Assembly: GCA_011390135.1 (NCBI GenBank)
Contig: JAABSZ010000007.1
Location: 1 to 54,089, forward strand
Reading direction: 5' to 3'
Length of the DNA stretch: 54,089 bases
From: JAABSP01 sp011390135
GTDB taxonomy: Bacteria > Desulfobacterota > Desulfobacteria > Desulfobacterales > JAABSP01
Shown: positions 8,452 through 16,799 of the stretch, in pieces
Numbering within the stretch: position 1 is the first letter of the stretch
How the letters are laid out: every line of letters begins with the position of its first letter
The notes under the pieces: model-generated
The model's database searches: none
The model's input: only the letters and a program-made list of their open reading frames with translations
What the model was told of the DNA's origin: nothing
Position numbers and translations under genes: made by a program

Positions 8452-10389
8452 CTACAGAGGCGAGGGAGTATCTCCCAACTGAGGAGAATTGTCCAGCCCT
8501 TTTATCTCCAACGGTTTTTCCAGCCACTGCCGCAGAGAAACCGCGGCGAAAAGGATCACGCCGATAAGGCTGAGCCAGTAGATGGGCCAAAGGATCGCCA
8601 GTGCCGAAAGCGTCACCAGAACCAATTCCACCAGCGTCAGTTTCCGGAACAGGTAGCACTCCATCGCGCTGGTGAACGCGATCAGGCCGATGGCGGTCAG
8701 GATCATGGTGAGCGCCACCTCAACAGGGGGGCCGTTGCCCAGGAGGGGGCGGTAGGCCATGACGATAGGGATGATGTAGAGGCCCTTTGCGATCTTCCAG
8801 GAGGAAAATCCGGTGCGCATGGGAGAAGCCCCCGCGATGCCCGCGCCGGCAAAGGAGGCCAGCGATACCGGCGGGGTGACATTGGCATCCTGGCTGTACC
8901 AGAAGACCACCATATGGGCCACTATCAGGGGCAGCCCCAGCTCCATGAGCGCGGGGCCGGCCAGAATCACCAGCACGATATAGGAGGCCGTCACCGGCAG
9001 CCCCATCCCCAGCACCAGGGAGGCGAGACCGATGAGCAGGATTGCGAGCAGGGGACTTCCCGCGGAAAGGGAGACCACCATCGAGGAGAACTTGAGCCCC
9101 AGCCCTGTGAGGCTGACGCAGCCGACGATGATTCCCGCACATCCGCAGGCCACAGAGACCATGACCGCGCTTTTGGCCCCCATCTCCAGAGCATGGATGA
9201 AATCCCTGAACCCGAGCCGGGTCGATTTTCTCAGCATGGCCGTAGCCACGGTGGCCACCACCGCGATGAATCCGGCCATCATGGGGCTGTAGTTGCGCAG
9301 AAGCACATAGATGAGAATCCCCACCGGGATAAGGAAGTGGAGCCCATTTTTCAGCGTCTGTCCCAGTTTGGGCAACTGATCTTTGGAGAGCGGGACGAAT
9401 CCCTGCTTTTTGGCCTCGAAATGGACAAAGAAGAGGACGCTCATGTAGTAGAGAAACGCGGGGATCACCGCGATCTTGATGATATGGAGATAGGAGGTGT
9501 TGGTGAACTCGGCCATGAGAAAGGCCCCCGCACCCATGATGGGGGGCATGAGCTGCCCTCCGGTGGATGCGGCCGCCTCGATCGCGCCGGCCACATGGGG
9601 TCTGTATCCCACCCGCTTCATCATGGGAATGGTGAATGCACCCGTGGTTACGACATTGGCCACCGCGGAGCCGGAGACAGAGCCCATGAAGCCCGAGGCC
9701 ACCACTGAAGTCTTCGCAGGGCCTCCGGTGAGGCGTCCGGTGAGGCTGTAGGCCAGATCGATGAAGAAATCCCCTCCGCCGGTCCGCTCCAGGAATGCGC
9801 CGAAGAGGATAAAGATGAAGACAAAGGTGGCGGCCACCCCCGTTGGCAGTCCCCAGATGCCCTCGGTGGTCAGATAGAGGGTGGTGGTGATTCGCTCGAT
9901 GCTGTACCCCTTGTGGGCCAGCAGGTTCGGCATATAGGGGCCGAAGTAGGCAAAGAGGAGAAAGATCAGCGCGATGGCCGACATGAAGAGGCCGATGGTC
10001 CGGCGGGTCGCCTCCATCACCAGGAAGAGCGCGATGGCCCCCATCACCACATCCATCGTCACCCAGTCCCCCTGCCGTTTGATGATCTCGTCGAATTCGA
10101 TCCAGATATAGGCGCCGATGGCAAAGGCCGTGAGGATCAGGAGCCAGTCGATGATCAGAAAGAGATCGGTTCTGTTCCGGGAGGCCCGGCCGCAGGAGGG
10201 GATCATGGCAAAAGCCAGGCTCATGATTGCCACCAGGTGAATGGAGCGCTGGAAGATGGCGGTCAGGGGCGATATTCCTGCGGTATAGAGCTGAAACAGG
10301 GAGAGGCCCGTGGCCACCACCGTGGTGAAGATTGCGGTAAACCCCCGGAGGGATCGCCGGTTGCCGCTTTCAGAGGCTTTTTCTTCCAT
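8452..10389 (-). CDS. TRAP transporter permease, fused small (4TM) and large (12TM) subunits
   Basis: 645-residue inner-membrane protein, hydrophobic almost throughout. The first ~150 residues correspond to the DctQ-like small subunit and the rest to the DctM-like large subunit. Typical DctM features are seen, such as the Gly-rich segments VVASGFMGSVSGSAVANVVTTG and EAAASTGGQLMPPIMGAGAFLMA (each within a hairpin/TM region). This fusion type works with TAXI binding proteins, and a TAXI gene lies two genes upstream. Together they form a sodium- or proton-driven importer. Substrate is unknown; TAXI systems are linked to glutamate, aromatic or other organic anions. Confidence 0.9.
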   Translation of the reverse strand: MEEKASESGNRRSLRGFTAIFTTVVATGLSLFQLYTAGISPLTAIFQRSIHLVAIMSLAFAMIPSCGRASRNRTDLFLIIDWLLILTAFAIGAYIWIEFDEIIKRQGDWVTMDVVMGAIALFLVMEATRRTIGLFMSAIALIFLLFAYFGPYMPNLLAHKGYSIERITTTLYLTTEGIWGLPTGVAATFVFIFILFGAFLERTGGGDFFIDLAYSLTGRLTGGPAKTSVVASGFMGSVSGSAVANVVTTGAFTIPMMKRVGYRPHVAGAIEAAASTGGQLMPPIMGAGAFLMAEFTNTSYLHIIKIAVIPAFLYYMSVLFFVHFEAKKQGFVPLSKDQLPKLGQTLKNGLHFLIPVGILIYVLLRNYSPMMAGFIAVVATVATAMLRKSTRLGFRDFIHALEMGAKSAVMVSVACGCAGIIVGCVSLTGLGLKFSSMVVSLSAGSPLLAILLIGLASLVLGMGLPVTASYIVLVILAGPALMELGLPLIVAHMVVFWYSQDANVTPPVSLASFAGAGIAGASPMRTGFSSWKIAKGLYIIPIVMAYRPLLGNGPPVEVALTMILTAIGLIAFTSAMECYLFRKLTLVELVLVTLSALAILWPIYWLSLIGVILFAAVSLRQWLEKPLEIKGLDNSPQLGDTPSPL

Positions 10390-10438
10390 GGTTCAAGGCC
10401 CTCGATTCCGATGATTTCGACCCGTCGGTTTTTACATT

Positions 10439-10918
10439 TTATGGAAAGGAGACACAGAGTTCCACCCGCTCTCCCGGGATCAGCGCCGATAGATGGATCT
10501 TATGCTCGTCGATCATCAGGGTATGATCCACCCCCGGCAGCCCCACCCGGAGAAGAAAACTTCCCAGGGGCTGATGCATCTCTTCGATGCAGATCCGGCC
10601 ATTTTCGTCTCCGGTGATCCGACCCCGGCCTTCCCAGTGTCCCATTCCCGCTCCGAACATGAAAAAGCAGGTCCTCTCCAGCACGATTCCCGCCTGGGCC
10701 CAAGCGCTGAAATCCTCCCAGACCGGAGAGAGATCCACTGAATGGATGTAGCGGATCGTAAAGCGCTGGCCCTGGGAGACCGGGAAGCGGAAGAGGATCT
10801 CCTCCGATGCCGTATTCCGCACCAGGAGATGACCCTCCTGGCCTGCCGCGGACGGGGAAAAAGAGAAAAGCGATATCAGCAGCCAGAGGGCCGGGACCCA
10901 AAAACCCTTCCGCATCAT
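10439..10918 (-). CDS. DUF1850 domain protein (TRAP-associated, exported)
   Basis: About 159 residues from the ATG pair at 10913-10918. Earlier in-frame starts (ATG at 10954 and TTG at 10990, overlapping the TAXI stop) cannot be excluded since no strong ribosome site separates them. The N-terminus after MMRKGF is a signal peptide (LWLLISLFSFSPSAAG). The body contains RYIHSVDLSPVWEDF, the characteristic DUF1850 segment. DUF1850 genes are commonly found between TAXI and TRAP permease genes, as here, but their biochemical role is not established. Likely a periplasmic accessory of the transporter. Confidence 0.75.
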   Translation of the reverse strand: MMRKGFWVPALWLLISLFSFSPSAAGQEGHLLVRNTASEEILFRFPVSQGQRFTIRYIHSVDLSPVWEDFSAWAQAGIVLERTCFFMFGAGMGHWEGRGRITGDENGRICIEEMHQPLGSFLLRVGLPGVDHTLMIDEHKIHLSALIPGERVELCVSFP

Positions 10919-10979
10919 TTTGGGCCGGGGAAGAAAAGAGCCCGGCCCGGGCATGAACGTCAAAGTTCTCTCGTTACAG

Positions 10980-11978
10980 CTACTGGGCAATGAGCCGTTC
11001 TGGAACCTCGATCCCCTTTTCCTTCAGATACCGGACGGCCCCCGCATGGAGAGGAATGACAGAGTGCTTCACCGCATTCTCCGGCGTGGTATGTTTGGCA
11101 AAGGGGTGGATCTGCATCAGGTAATCCTGATGCTCGAAAACCGCCTTGGTCAGCTCATAGATCAGCTCCTCCTCCAGATCGGCATTGCAGATAAAGGTGT
11201 TCCAGACCGAAGGCGTATAGACCGGCTCCTTCTGTTTGTTGTAGATGTCTGCGGGAAGGGTGTATCCGGAGTAGAAGGGATACTTTTCCACGATCTTGTT
11301 CATCTGCACTTCGCTGAAGGGGATGATCCGGACCTCATGAGTGGTGGCCAGATCCATGATGGAAGAGGTGGGCGGGGCCACGCACCAGATGCCGACGTCG
11401 ATGGTGCCGTCCTTCAGGCCGTTGGCGTTTTCATTAAAGGAGAGGCGGTAGACATTGAAGCTGTCGTAGGGGATGGAGAGTGCCCCCTCCAGCACCAGGC
11501 TGGCCATGAATTCGGTTCCGCTGCCCGGAGCCCCCACCGAAACCTTTTTGCCCTTGATGTCGACCAGGTCTTTGACCGGGCTGCCGGCCATGGTCACCAG
11601 ATGAAAGACATTGGGATACATCGCAAACATCCCCTTGATCTTCTGGGGCTTCCCCTCGAACTTGTCCAGACCGTTGTACGCCTGATAGGCCACATCGCTC
11701 ATGATCGCGCCGAACAGGGTTTCCCCCTTGTCGCACAGGCGGGTATTCTCCACTGATGCGCCGGTCACTTCGGCAACCGCCTGCACATCCTTGACATGCT
11801 TTGTCCAGATCTCGGCCACGCCGCCGCCATAGGGGTAATAGACCCCGCCGGTGCCGCCGGTCCCGATGGAGACAAACCGGGTGCGGGCCTCTGCCGGGGA
11901 GGAGACTGAGATGGCAACAAAGATGGCCGCTGCAAACAGAATGGTGGTGAACCGAATTCCTCTAAAACGTTGAATCAT
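10980..11978 (-). CDS. TAXI-family TRAP transporter solute-binding protein
   Basis: 332 residues from the ATG at 11978, which has AAAGGAGG upstream; an in-frame reading 57 bp longer lacks support. A signal peptide (FTTILFAAAIFVAISVSSPAEA) is followed by SIGTGGTGGVYYPYGG, the TAXI family signature near the mature N-terminus. It binds the substrate in the periplasm and delivers it to the fused permease at 8452-10389. Gene order TAXI-DUF1850-permease is the usual one. The upstream genes (secreted unknown, chemoreceptor) read in the same direction, so sensing and uptake of the same compound may be linked. Confidence 0.9.
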   Translation of the reverse strand: MIQRFRGIRFTTILFAAAIFVAISVSSPAEARTRFVSIGTGGTGGVYYPYGGGVAEIWTKHVKDVQAVAEVTGASVENTRLCDKGETLFGAIMSDVAYQAYNGLDKFEGKPQKIKGMFAMYPNVFHLVTMAGSPVKDLVDIKGKKVSVGAPGSGTEFMASLVLEGALSIPYDSFNVYRLSFNENANGLKDGTIDVGIWCVAPPTSSIMDLATTHEVRIIPFSEVQMNKIVEKYPFYSGYTLPADIYNKQKEPVYTPSVWNTFICNADLEEELIYELTKAVFEHQDYLMQIHPFAKHTTPENAVKHSVIPLHAGAVRYLKEKGIEVPERLIAQ

Positions 11979-12041
11979 CTGATGTCCTCCTTTTTCAATT
12001 GGATTAACCGGTGAACAAACCCTATGCATCGACAAAGGCCA

Positions 12042-12677
12042 CTATTTTTCAGCTTCCGATATCACCCCCGTGGCATTGACAAAAAAGATCTTGCTTCCCC
12101 TTTCATGGGAGGCCGAGATCCGGAGTTTCCGCTTGTTCCGGTTCAGCACTTCGATCTGCACCTCTTCCGGCTTTTCCAGGCCGTTTTTCAACAGATCCTC
12201 CAGCCCGACTTCCGCATCCGGGTTGTACATGAAGAATATCTGAGAGGCTTCATAGGCATTTTCCAAAGCCTGTTCTGCGATTTTATCGCCAATGACCGCA
12301 AAGGTACTGTATTCGCACCGATGGGAGGAGCCGTTCAACAGGGTGATGCAGCGATAGAGCCGGCCCCCTTTTGTGAGGTAGATGATCTCGTAAAGCGCCG
12401 TTTCCACGGCCGGCCCTGCCCCTTCATCGGCCTCTCGAGATTCTGCTTCATCAGCATCCGCTTCGTTCTCCTGACCCGACATTTCTCCCGGCTCATTCCG
12501 GAAGAGGCTCGCGGAAACGACCCGATATCCCTCCATGATCAGCGTCGGCAGGGTCGTCTTCTCCTCAACCCAGGGAGATATGTTCCAGTCGAACCGCGCA
12601 ATCGCCGGAGAAATAAGGATTGAACCGACGAAGATCAAGCACCATACGGCTGCCGATAATCGGAGAACTCTTTTCAT
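12042..12677 (-). CDS. Secreted protein of unknown function
   Basis: 211 residues. The N-terminus (MKRVLRLSAAVWCLIFVGSILISPAIA) is a signal peptide. The central region 65-90 is a low-complexity acidic stretch (ENEADADEAESREADEGAG). The rest is mixed alpha/beta with two cysteines (YRCITLLNGSSHRCEY) that could form a disulfide. I do not recognise a family. The ATG is preceded by GAGGAG and sits 4 bp after the stop of the chemoreceptor, so both are one transcript. Its place between a receptor and a TAXI binding protein suggests an envelope accessory, but nothing in the sequence shows its role. Confidence 0.7.
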   Translation of the reverse strand: MKRVLRLSAAVWCLIFVGSILISPAIARFDWNISPWVEEKTTLPTLIMEGYRVVSASLFRNEPGEMSGQENEADADEAESREADEGAGPAVETALYEIIYLTKGGRLYRCITLLNGSSHRCEYSTFAVIGDKIAEQALENAYEASQIFFMYNPDAEVGLEDLLKNGLEKPEEVQIEVLNRNKRKLRISASHERGSKIFFVNATGVISEAEK

Positions 12678-12681
12678 TGGC

Positions 12682-15396
12682 CTATTTCTCCTCTGCTGTT
12701 CCGGTTAAAAGAAACGCTCTTTTTGAATGGGAAATCTCTTTTTTTCTCTCATCAGCTTTTCTCTCATTCGCTTTTCTATAATCCGCAGGAACTGGCTTTT
12801 CCCGGGCGCTTTTCGAGCCGAACCGGGCTCTTGTGATCCCATAGACCAGATCGTCCAGGTCATCCACAAAAGTTTTAAGCTGTCGAGCTTCAGCCTTCAG
12901 GCTCTCGGAAGCCGCGGCCGAGGTCTGGGCATTGGATGCATTCTCCTGGGTCACTTGATCCATCTCTGCGACCGCGCGATTGATCTGCTCGATCCCCCTG
13001 GCCTGCTCCTCGGATGCCGCGGAGACTTCACGGATCAGCTTGTCCGTGGCTTCGGAAGTTTCAAAGACCTTATTAAAGGCGCCGGCTGTCACCATGACCA
13101 GTTCGTTTCCCTCCTGGATGCGGCTGACATTCTTCCGGACCCGGTCTCCGGTTTCGCCTGCTGATTGGGATGCCCGAAGGGCCAGATTCCGCACCTCTTC
13201 GGCCACCACGGAAAATCCGGCTCCTGCTTCACCGGCCCGGGCCGCCTCCACGGCCGCATTCAGCGCCAGCAGATTGGTCTGAAAAGCGATATCTTCGATG
13301 GTTCGGACAATTCCCTGAATCTCCTTCCCGGATTCTGCAATGGACTGCTGGATATCGGTCAAAGAGGCCATATCCGCTTGGGCCTTTTGGATGACAGATC
13401 TTTCCTCCACTTTCATCTGCTCGGCCTTTTTCATGTTGTCGGCATTTGCATTGACCATCGATACGATCTCCTCCAGGGATGAGGAGACCTCTTCCAGGGA
13501 GGCCGCCTGCTGGGAAGAGCCGTTTGAGAGCATCAGACTGACGGAGAGAATTTCGCCTGAAGCGCCATCCACATTCTCTGCGCTCTTTCTCAGCCCTTTG
13601 ATGATTCCGCTGACCGGTTTGACAATGGCCCGGGCCAGCAAAAAGGCGATCAGAAAAATCAGCAGTACCGAAGGAACGGCAATGGCACCGATCCATTGGC
13701 TCTGCCGGTGAATCGGGCTGAAGGCCTCTTTGGTTTCCATCTCCGCGATCATGCCATAGGTGACATCCCACAGATTCAGCCGCGTATAAGCAGATAGTAC
13801 CTTTCGCCCCCCATAACTGGTGATAAGCTCCTCTCCTGTTTGCCCCGAAAGCGCGGCTCTTGCCGCAGGGGTATCCATCCGCCCCGCCTCCCCCTGTTCA
13901 AAGGAGGCCTCAACCGAATATAGGCTTGAATCATGAATCGCAGCAGAACGCATCCGAAAATCGGGCCCCACCAGATAGGTTTCACCGGTTTGGCCCATCC
14001 CCTCCCGCTGCAGCATCACCGCATTGATTGGCTCGGGATTGATTTGAACCGCTACGATAATGATGATCTTTTCTTTTTGCATAAAAGGCTTCCCCATAAA
14101 GGCAGCCGGTACTCCACCCGACGGAGCATAGGGGGCGAAATCGACAAATGCAAAGGATTTTGTCTCCATCACCTTTTTCGCCAGCCGCGCCAGACCCGTT
14201 TCGGAGAGGGGCTCCCGGAAGACATTGGCCTTATAATCGGATTCATGCCGAACCGTATAGAAGACATCTCCCCCCGGATGGATCAGGAGAAGGTCGTGGA
14301 AATCATAGGCCGCGGCATATTCCGTAAAGAAGTCTGCATCATGGCCCTCCAGCCGGGGCGTGATGATCTCCTCGAGACTCACCGTGGTGAGGATGGCCCA
14401 GTTCAGCCCCGGGATGGGGATGGGAGCATATCGGCTCATCTCCACGGTCAGGGTAGAGCCGATCTTGACCTTCACCCCGGTCTCGCCGGAAAGGGCATGG
14501 TCCATATCTGCGCCATCTATGGGCTCTCCGAACCGGCCCTCCTTGAGGATCCGGTCGCTCCGATAGAAGACCTGACCATTGACCCTTCCGACCAGATAGG
14601 TCTCGCCGGTCTCTCCCATCCCCTCCTGCCGGTGAACAATACGGTTGAGGGGGGTCTTGTCCAACTTTACAACCAGCACACCGGCCGTCTCCTTCCGAAT
14701 CCCGCCCAAGATCGGGGCGGAGATAAAGCTCTTGAACTGGTTCTGATCCGGCGGATAGGCCGAATACTCCTGAACGGAAACCCCGTTCAATCCCTTTTCA
14801 AAGCTCTTTGCCAGAGATGTCTCACTCAGAGGAGCTGTCAGCACATTCTGGCCCAGCTCAGGCCCCCGGTTGATGGTATAGAGGATCTGGCCATTTATAT
14901 CGATGAGCAGCAGGTCCTGGTATCCGTACTCCGCCTTGAACTCCTTGAGGACACCGAATTTCACATCCTCATAAAAATCATAGAGATGGGTGTCGATCTC
15001 CCCACTGCCCCAGACCGTCTGGGAAAAAGTGTCCAAAGACTGCTTGATCAGCGGATTGAGGGAGAGGATCTTCGTGTTGATCATGCTGTTGCGGAAAAAA
15101 TTTTCGATCTCTGCAACCTGGCTCGCCTGGGACGCCTTCAGCTTCTCATCCGCATTCTTATAAAGGATTTCCAGCTCATCCACCAGAACATGGATATCGG
15201 TCTCCAGCTCATCAAAAAAACTGTTGACCGAGGCTTTTTTCACTTCCAGAACACTTCGCAACTGGCCGAAGGCCTGATTCTGCATAGCGGTTTTGGATCG
15301 GTGGAACGAGATTGCCGCAACCGCCAGAAACGGCAGAAGACCGATCAGAAGAAATGCGCCCAGGATACGGTTGTGGAGAGTGATCTTTTTAAACAT
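12682..15396 (-). CDS. Methyl-accepting chemotaxis protein with duplicated periplasmic sensor
   Basis: 904 residues from the ATG at 15396 (GAGGAG upstream; the promoter at 15472-15500 lies inside the longer in-frame reading and excludes it). TM1 at about 9-30; a very large periplasmic region to about 565; TM2 (WIGAIAVPSVLLIFLIAFLLA) at about 567-590; then a signalling domain with the hairpin tip segment FQTNLLALNAAVEAARAG and AEEVRNLALRASQSAGE. The sensor is an internal tandem duplication: YQDLLLIDINGQILYT / FHDLLLIHPGGDVFYT, then PLSETSLAKSF / PLSETGLARLA, and MGETGETYLVG / MGQTGETYLVG. Each half looks Cache-like. No C-terminal CheR-binding pentapeptide is seen. It heads the leftward group with the TAXI transporter. 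Confidence 0.9.
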   Translation of the reverse strand: MFKKITLHNRILGAFLLIGLLPFLAVAAISFHRSKTAMQNQAFGQLRSVLEVKKASVNSFFDELETDIHVLVDELEILYKNADEKLKASQASQVAEIENFFRNSMINTKILSLNPLIKQSLDTFSQTVWGSGEIDTHLYDFYEDVKFGVLKEFKAEYGYQDLLLIDINGQILYTINRGPELGQNVLTAPLSETSLAKSFEKGLNGVSVQEYSAYPPDQNQFKSFISAPILGGIRKETAGVLVVKLDKTPLNRIVHRQEGMGETGETYLVGRVNGQVFYRSDRILKEGRFGEPIDGADMDHALSGETGVKVKIGSTLTVEMSRYAPIPIPGLNWAILTTVSLEEIITPRLEGHDADFFTEYAAAYDFHDLLLIHPGGDVFYTVRHESDYKANVFREPLSETGLARLAKKVMETKSFAFVDFAPYAPSGGVPAAFMGKPFMQKEKIIIIVAVQINPEPINAVMLQREGMGQTGETYLVGPDFRMRSAAIHDSSLYSVEASFEQGEAGRMDTPAARAALSGQTGEELITSYGGRKVLSAYTRLNLWDVTYGMIAEMETKEAFSPIHRQSQWIGAIAVPSVLLIFLIAFLLARAIVKPVSGIIKGLRKSAENVDGASGEILSVSLMLSNGSSQQAASLEEVSSSLEEIVSMVNANADNMKKAEQMKVEERSVIQKAQADMASLTDIQQSIAESGKEIQGIVRTIEDIAFQTNLLALNAAVEAARAGEAGAGFSVVAEEVRNLALRASQSAGETGDRVRKNVSRIQEGNELVMVTAGAFNKVFETSEATDKLIREVSAASEEQARGIEQINRAVAEMDQVTQENASNAQTSAAASESLKAEARQLKTFVDDLDDLVYGITRARFGSKSAREKPVPADYRKANERKADERKKEISHSKRAFLLTGTAEEK

Positions 15397-15471
15397 CGTC
15401 AACTCCTCATTTTTGGCAGTCTGCGGTATGGAGAAGCTTTTCAGAGGAGATCCACAGCAGATCATGAAAAA

Positions 15472-15500
15472 TTTATAGCCCGATTCATTCTCTTTTTCAA
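15472..15500 (-). promoter_or_regulatory. Sigma70-type promoter of the chemoreceptor/TAXI group
   Basis: On the minus strand TTGAAA (15495-15500), a 17-bp spacer and TATAAA (15472-15477), about 75 bp upstream of the chemoreceptor ATG. The remainder of the 302-bp divergent region 15397-15698 is AT-rich; no equally good promoter for the rightward gene was found, although that gene has a strong AAGGAGGTGG ribosome site. Confidence 0.6.
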
Positions 15501-15698
15501 CATTTTTTTCATGAATTATCTTCAATAATTGGAAAATGATAAAATTTGCAGATCCGGATGGTTAAGCAAAATCGTTGAGCAAATGCGACAGGGCTTAAAG
15601 GATTTTTCCTTTTTATTTTTGAAATAATGGTATAAAACTACTCTTGAGGAGATGAAATGGTTTTATTCTTTTAATGTTCTGACCAAGGAGGTGGATCG

Positions 15699-16766
15699 AT
15701 GACAGTCATGCGCTTGAAAAAGATGATGATTCCGGTTTTGGCTCTGGGTTTCGGCCTTTTTTTCTGCAGTCCGGAGGCCGATGCAAAGACCCTTTCCCTG
15801 AAAGTGCTGGGCCAGCCTTCGGCCACAGGGCTGATTCAGCAGAATAAGGAGAAACCCTTTTTTGAAAATTTTTCAAAGAATGTCGGGCTCGATATCCGCG
15901 CCGTCTATACCCCCCTTGAAGAGGCCCAGATCAAATCCGAAGAGACCCTGCTCGTCCTGAAGCAGGGAATCTACGATATTGTCTCCATCCGAACCGCACA
16001 GGCGGCCAGCGAAGATCCCTTTCTGCTGGGCCAGGATATCGTGGGTCTGAATCCGAACTATGATCAGGCCAGAAAGGTCTATGGGGCCTATAAACCCCAT
16101 TTCGACGAACATATTCAGGAAAAATACAATTCAAAGCTTCTCGGCCTCTGGCCATTCGGCCCCCAGGTGCTCTTCTGCAAAAGTGAGATCCGCGGGCTGG
16201 CGGACATCAAAGGAAAGAAGGTGCGGGTCTATGATGAGAACCTCTCCGACTTTATCCAGTATCTCGGCGGCATTCCCATGCCCATTCCCTTTTCCCAGGT
16301 GGAACAGGCCCTCAGCCTTGGAATCTGCGACTGCGCGATCACCGGAGCCAGCTCGGCCAATACCGCAAAATGGCCCCAACATACCCAGTATTTCATGCCC
16401 ATCGGATTTCAGATGGGGTTCAACGGGTATGCCATCAATCTCGACACCTGGAAAAAACTGAACCCGGCAGAACAGCGGAAAATGCAGAATGCTTTTGACG
16501 GGCTTGTGGAAGAGATCTGGGACTATTCCGAAGAGATCTTCCAGGATGCGCTTAGGTGCAATGTGGGAAAAAAACCCTGCAACACTGTCACCCCATACGA
16601 CCTCACAGAGGTTTCGGTCTCGGAAGCGGATCTGAAGCAGATCGAAGAGGCATTTGATCGCGTCTCTTTTCCCTCCTGGGCTGAAAAATGCGAAAAAACC
16701 TATCCCGGATGCACACAGAAATGGAAAGAGATCCTCGGGGATGTTGTCGAACCAAAGAAACAATAG
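15699..16766 (+). CDS. DctP-type TRAP solute-binding protein (orphan)
   Basis: 355 residues; ATG preceded by AAGGAGGTGGATCG. Signal peptide MTVMRLKKMMIPVLALGFGL... ends near PEADA. The body has the DctP fold features: GLADIKGKKVRV (binding-site strand-helix, near 165-180), and LGICDCAITGASSANTAKW, where a TRAP binding protein usually carries the V-D-A/G segment. Three extra cysteine pairs (CDC, CNVGKKPC, CEKTYPGC) suggest disulfides in the periplasm. No TRAP permease gene is adjacent; the next gene, 33 bp downstream, is a chemoreceptor. It may therefore present a ligand to the receptor rather than to a transporter, or serve a permease encoded elsewhere. Confidence 0.85.
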   Translation: MTVMRLKKMMIPVLALGFGLFFCSPEADAKTLSLKVLGQPSATGLIQQNKEKPFFENFSKNVGLDIRAVYTPLEEAQIKSEETLLVLKQGIYDIVSIRTAQAASEDPFLLGQDIVGLNPNYDQARKVYGAYKPHFDEHIQEKYNSKLLGLWPFGPQVLFCKSEIRGLADIKGKKVRVYDENLSDFIQYLGGIPMPIPFSQVEQALSLGICDCAITGASSANTAKWPQHTQYFMPIGFQMGFNGYAINLDTWKKLNPAEQRKMQNAFDGLVEEIWDYSEEIFQDALRCNVGKKPCNTVTPYDLTEVSVSEADLKQIEEAFDRVSFPSWAEKCEKTYPGCTQKWKEILGDVVEPKKQ

Positions 16767-16799
16767 AAGCGTCTGAAGAAGCGTCAGGAGTTTGAAAAT

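Noticed and set aside
13933..15528. 531-residue open frame on the plus strand
   Set aside because: Lies antisense to the chemoreceptor gene; no domain pattern, no ribosome site, and composition is the mirror of the real gene.
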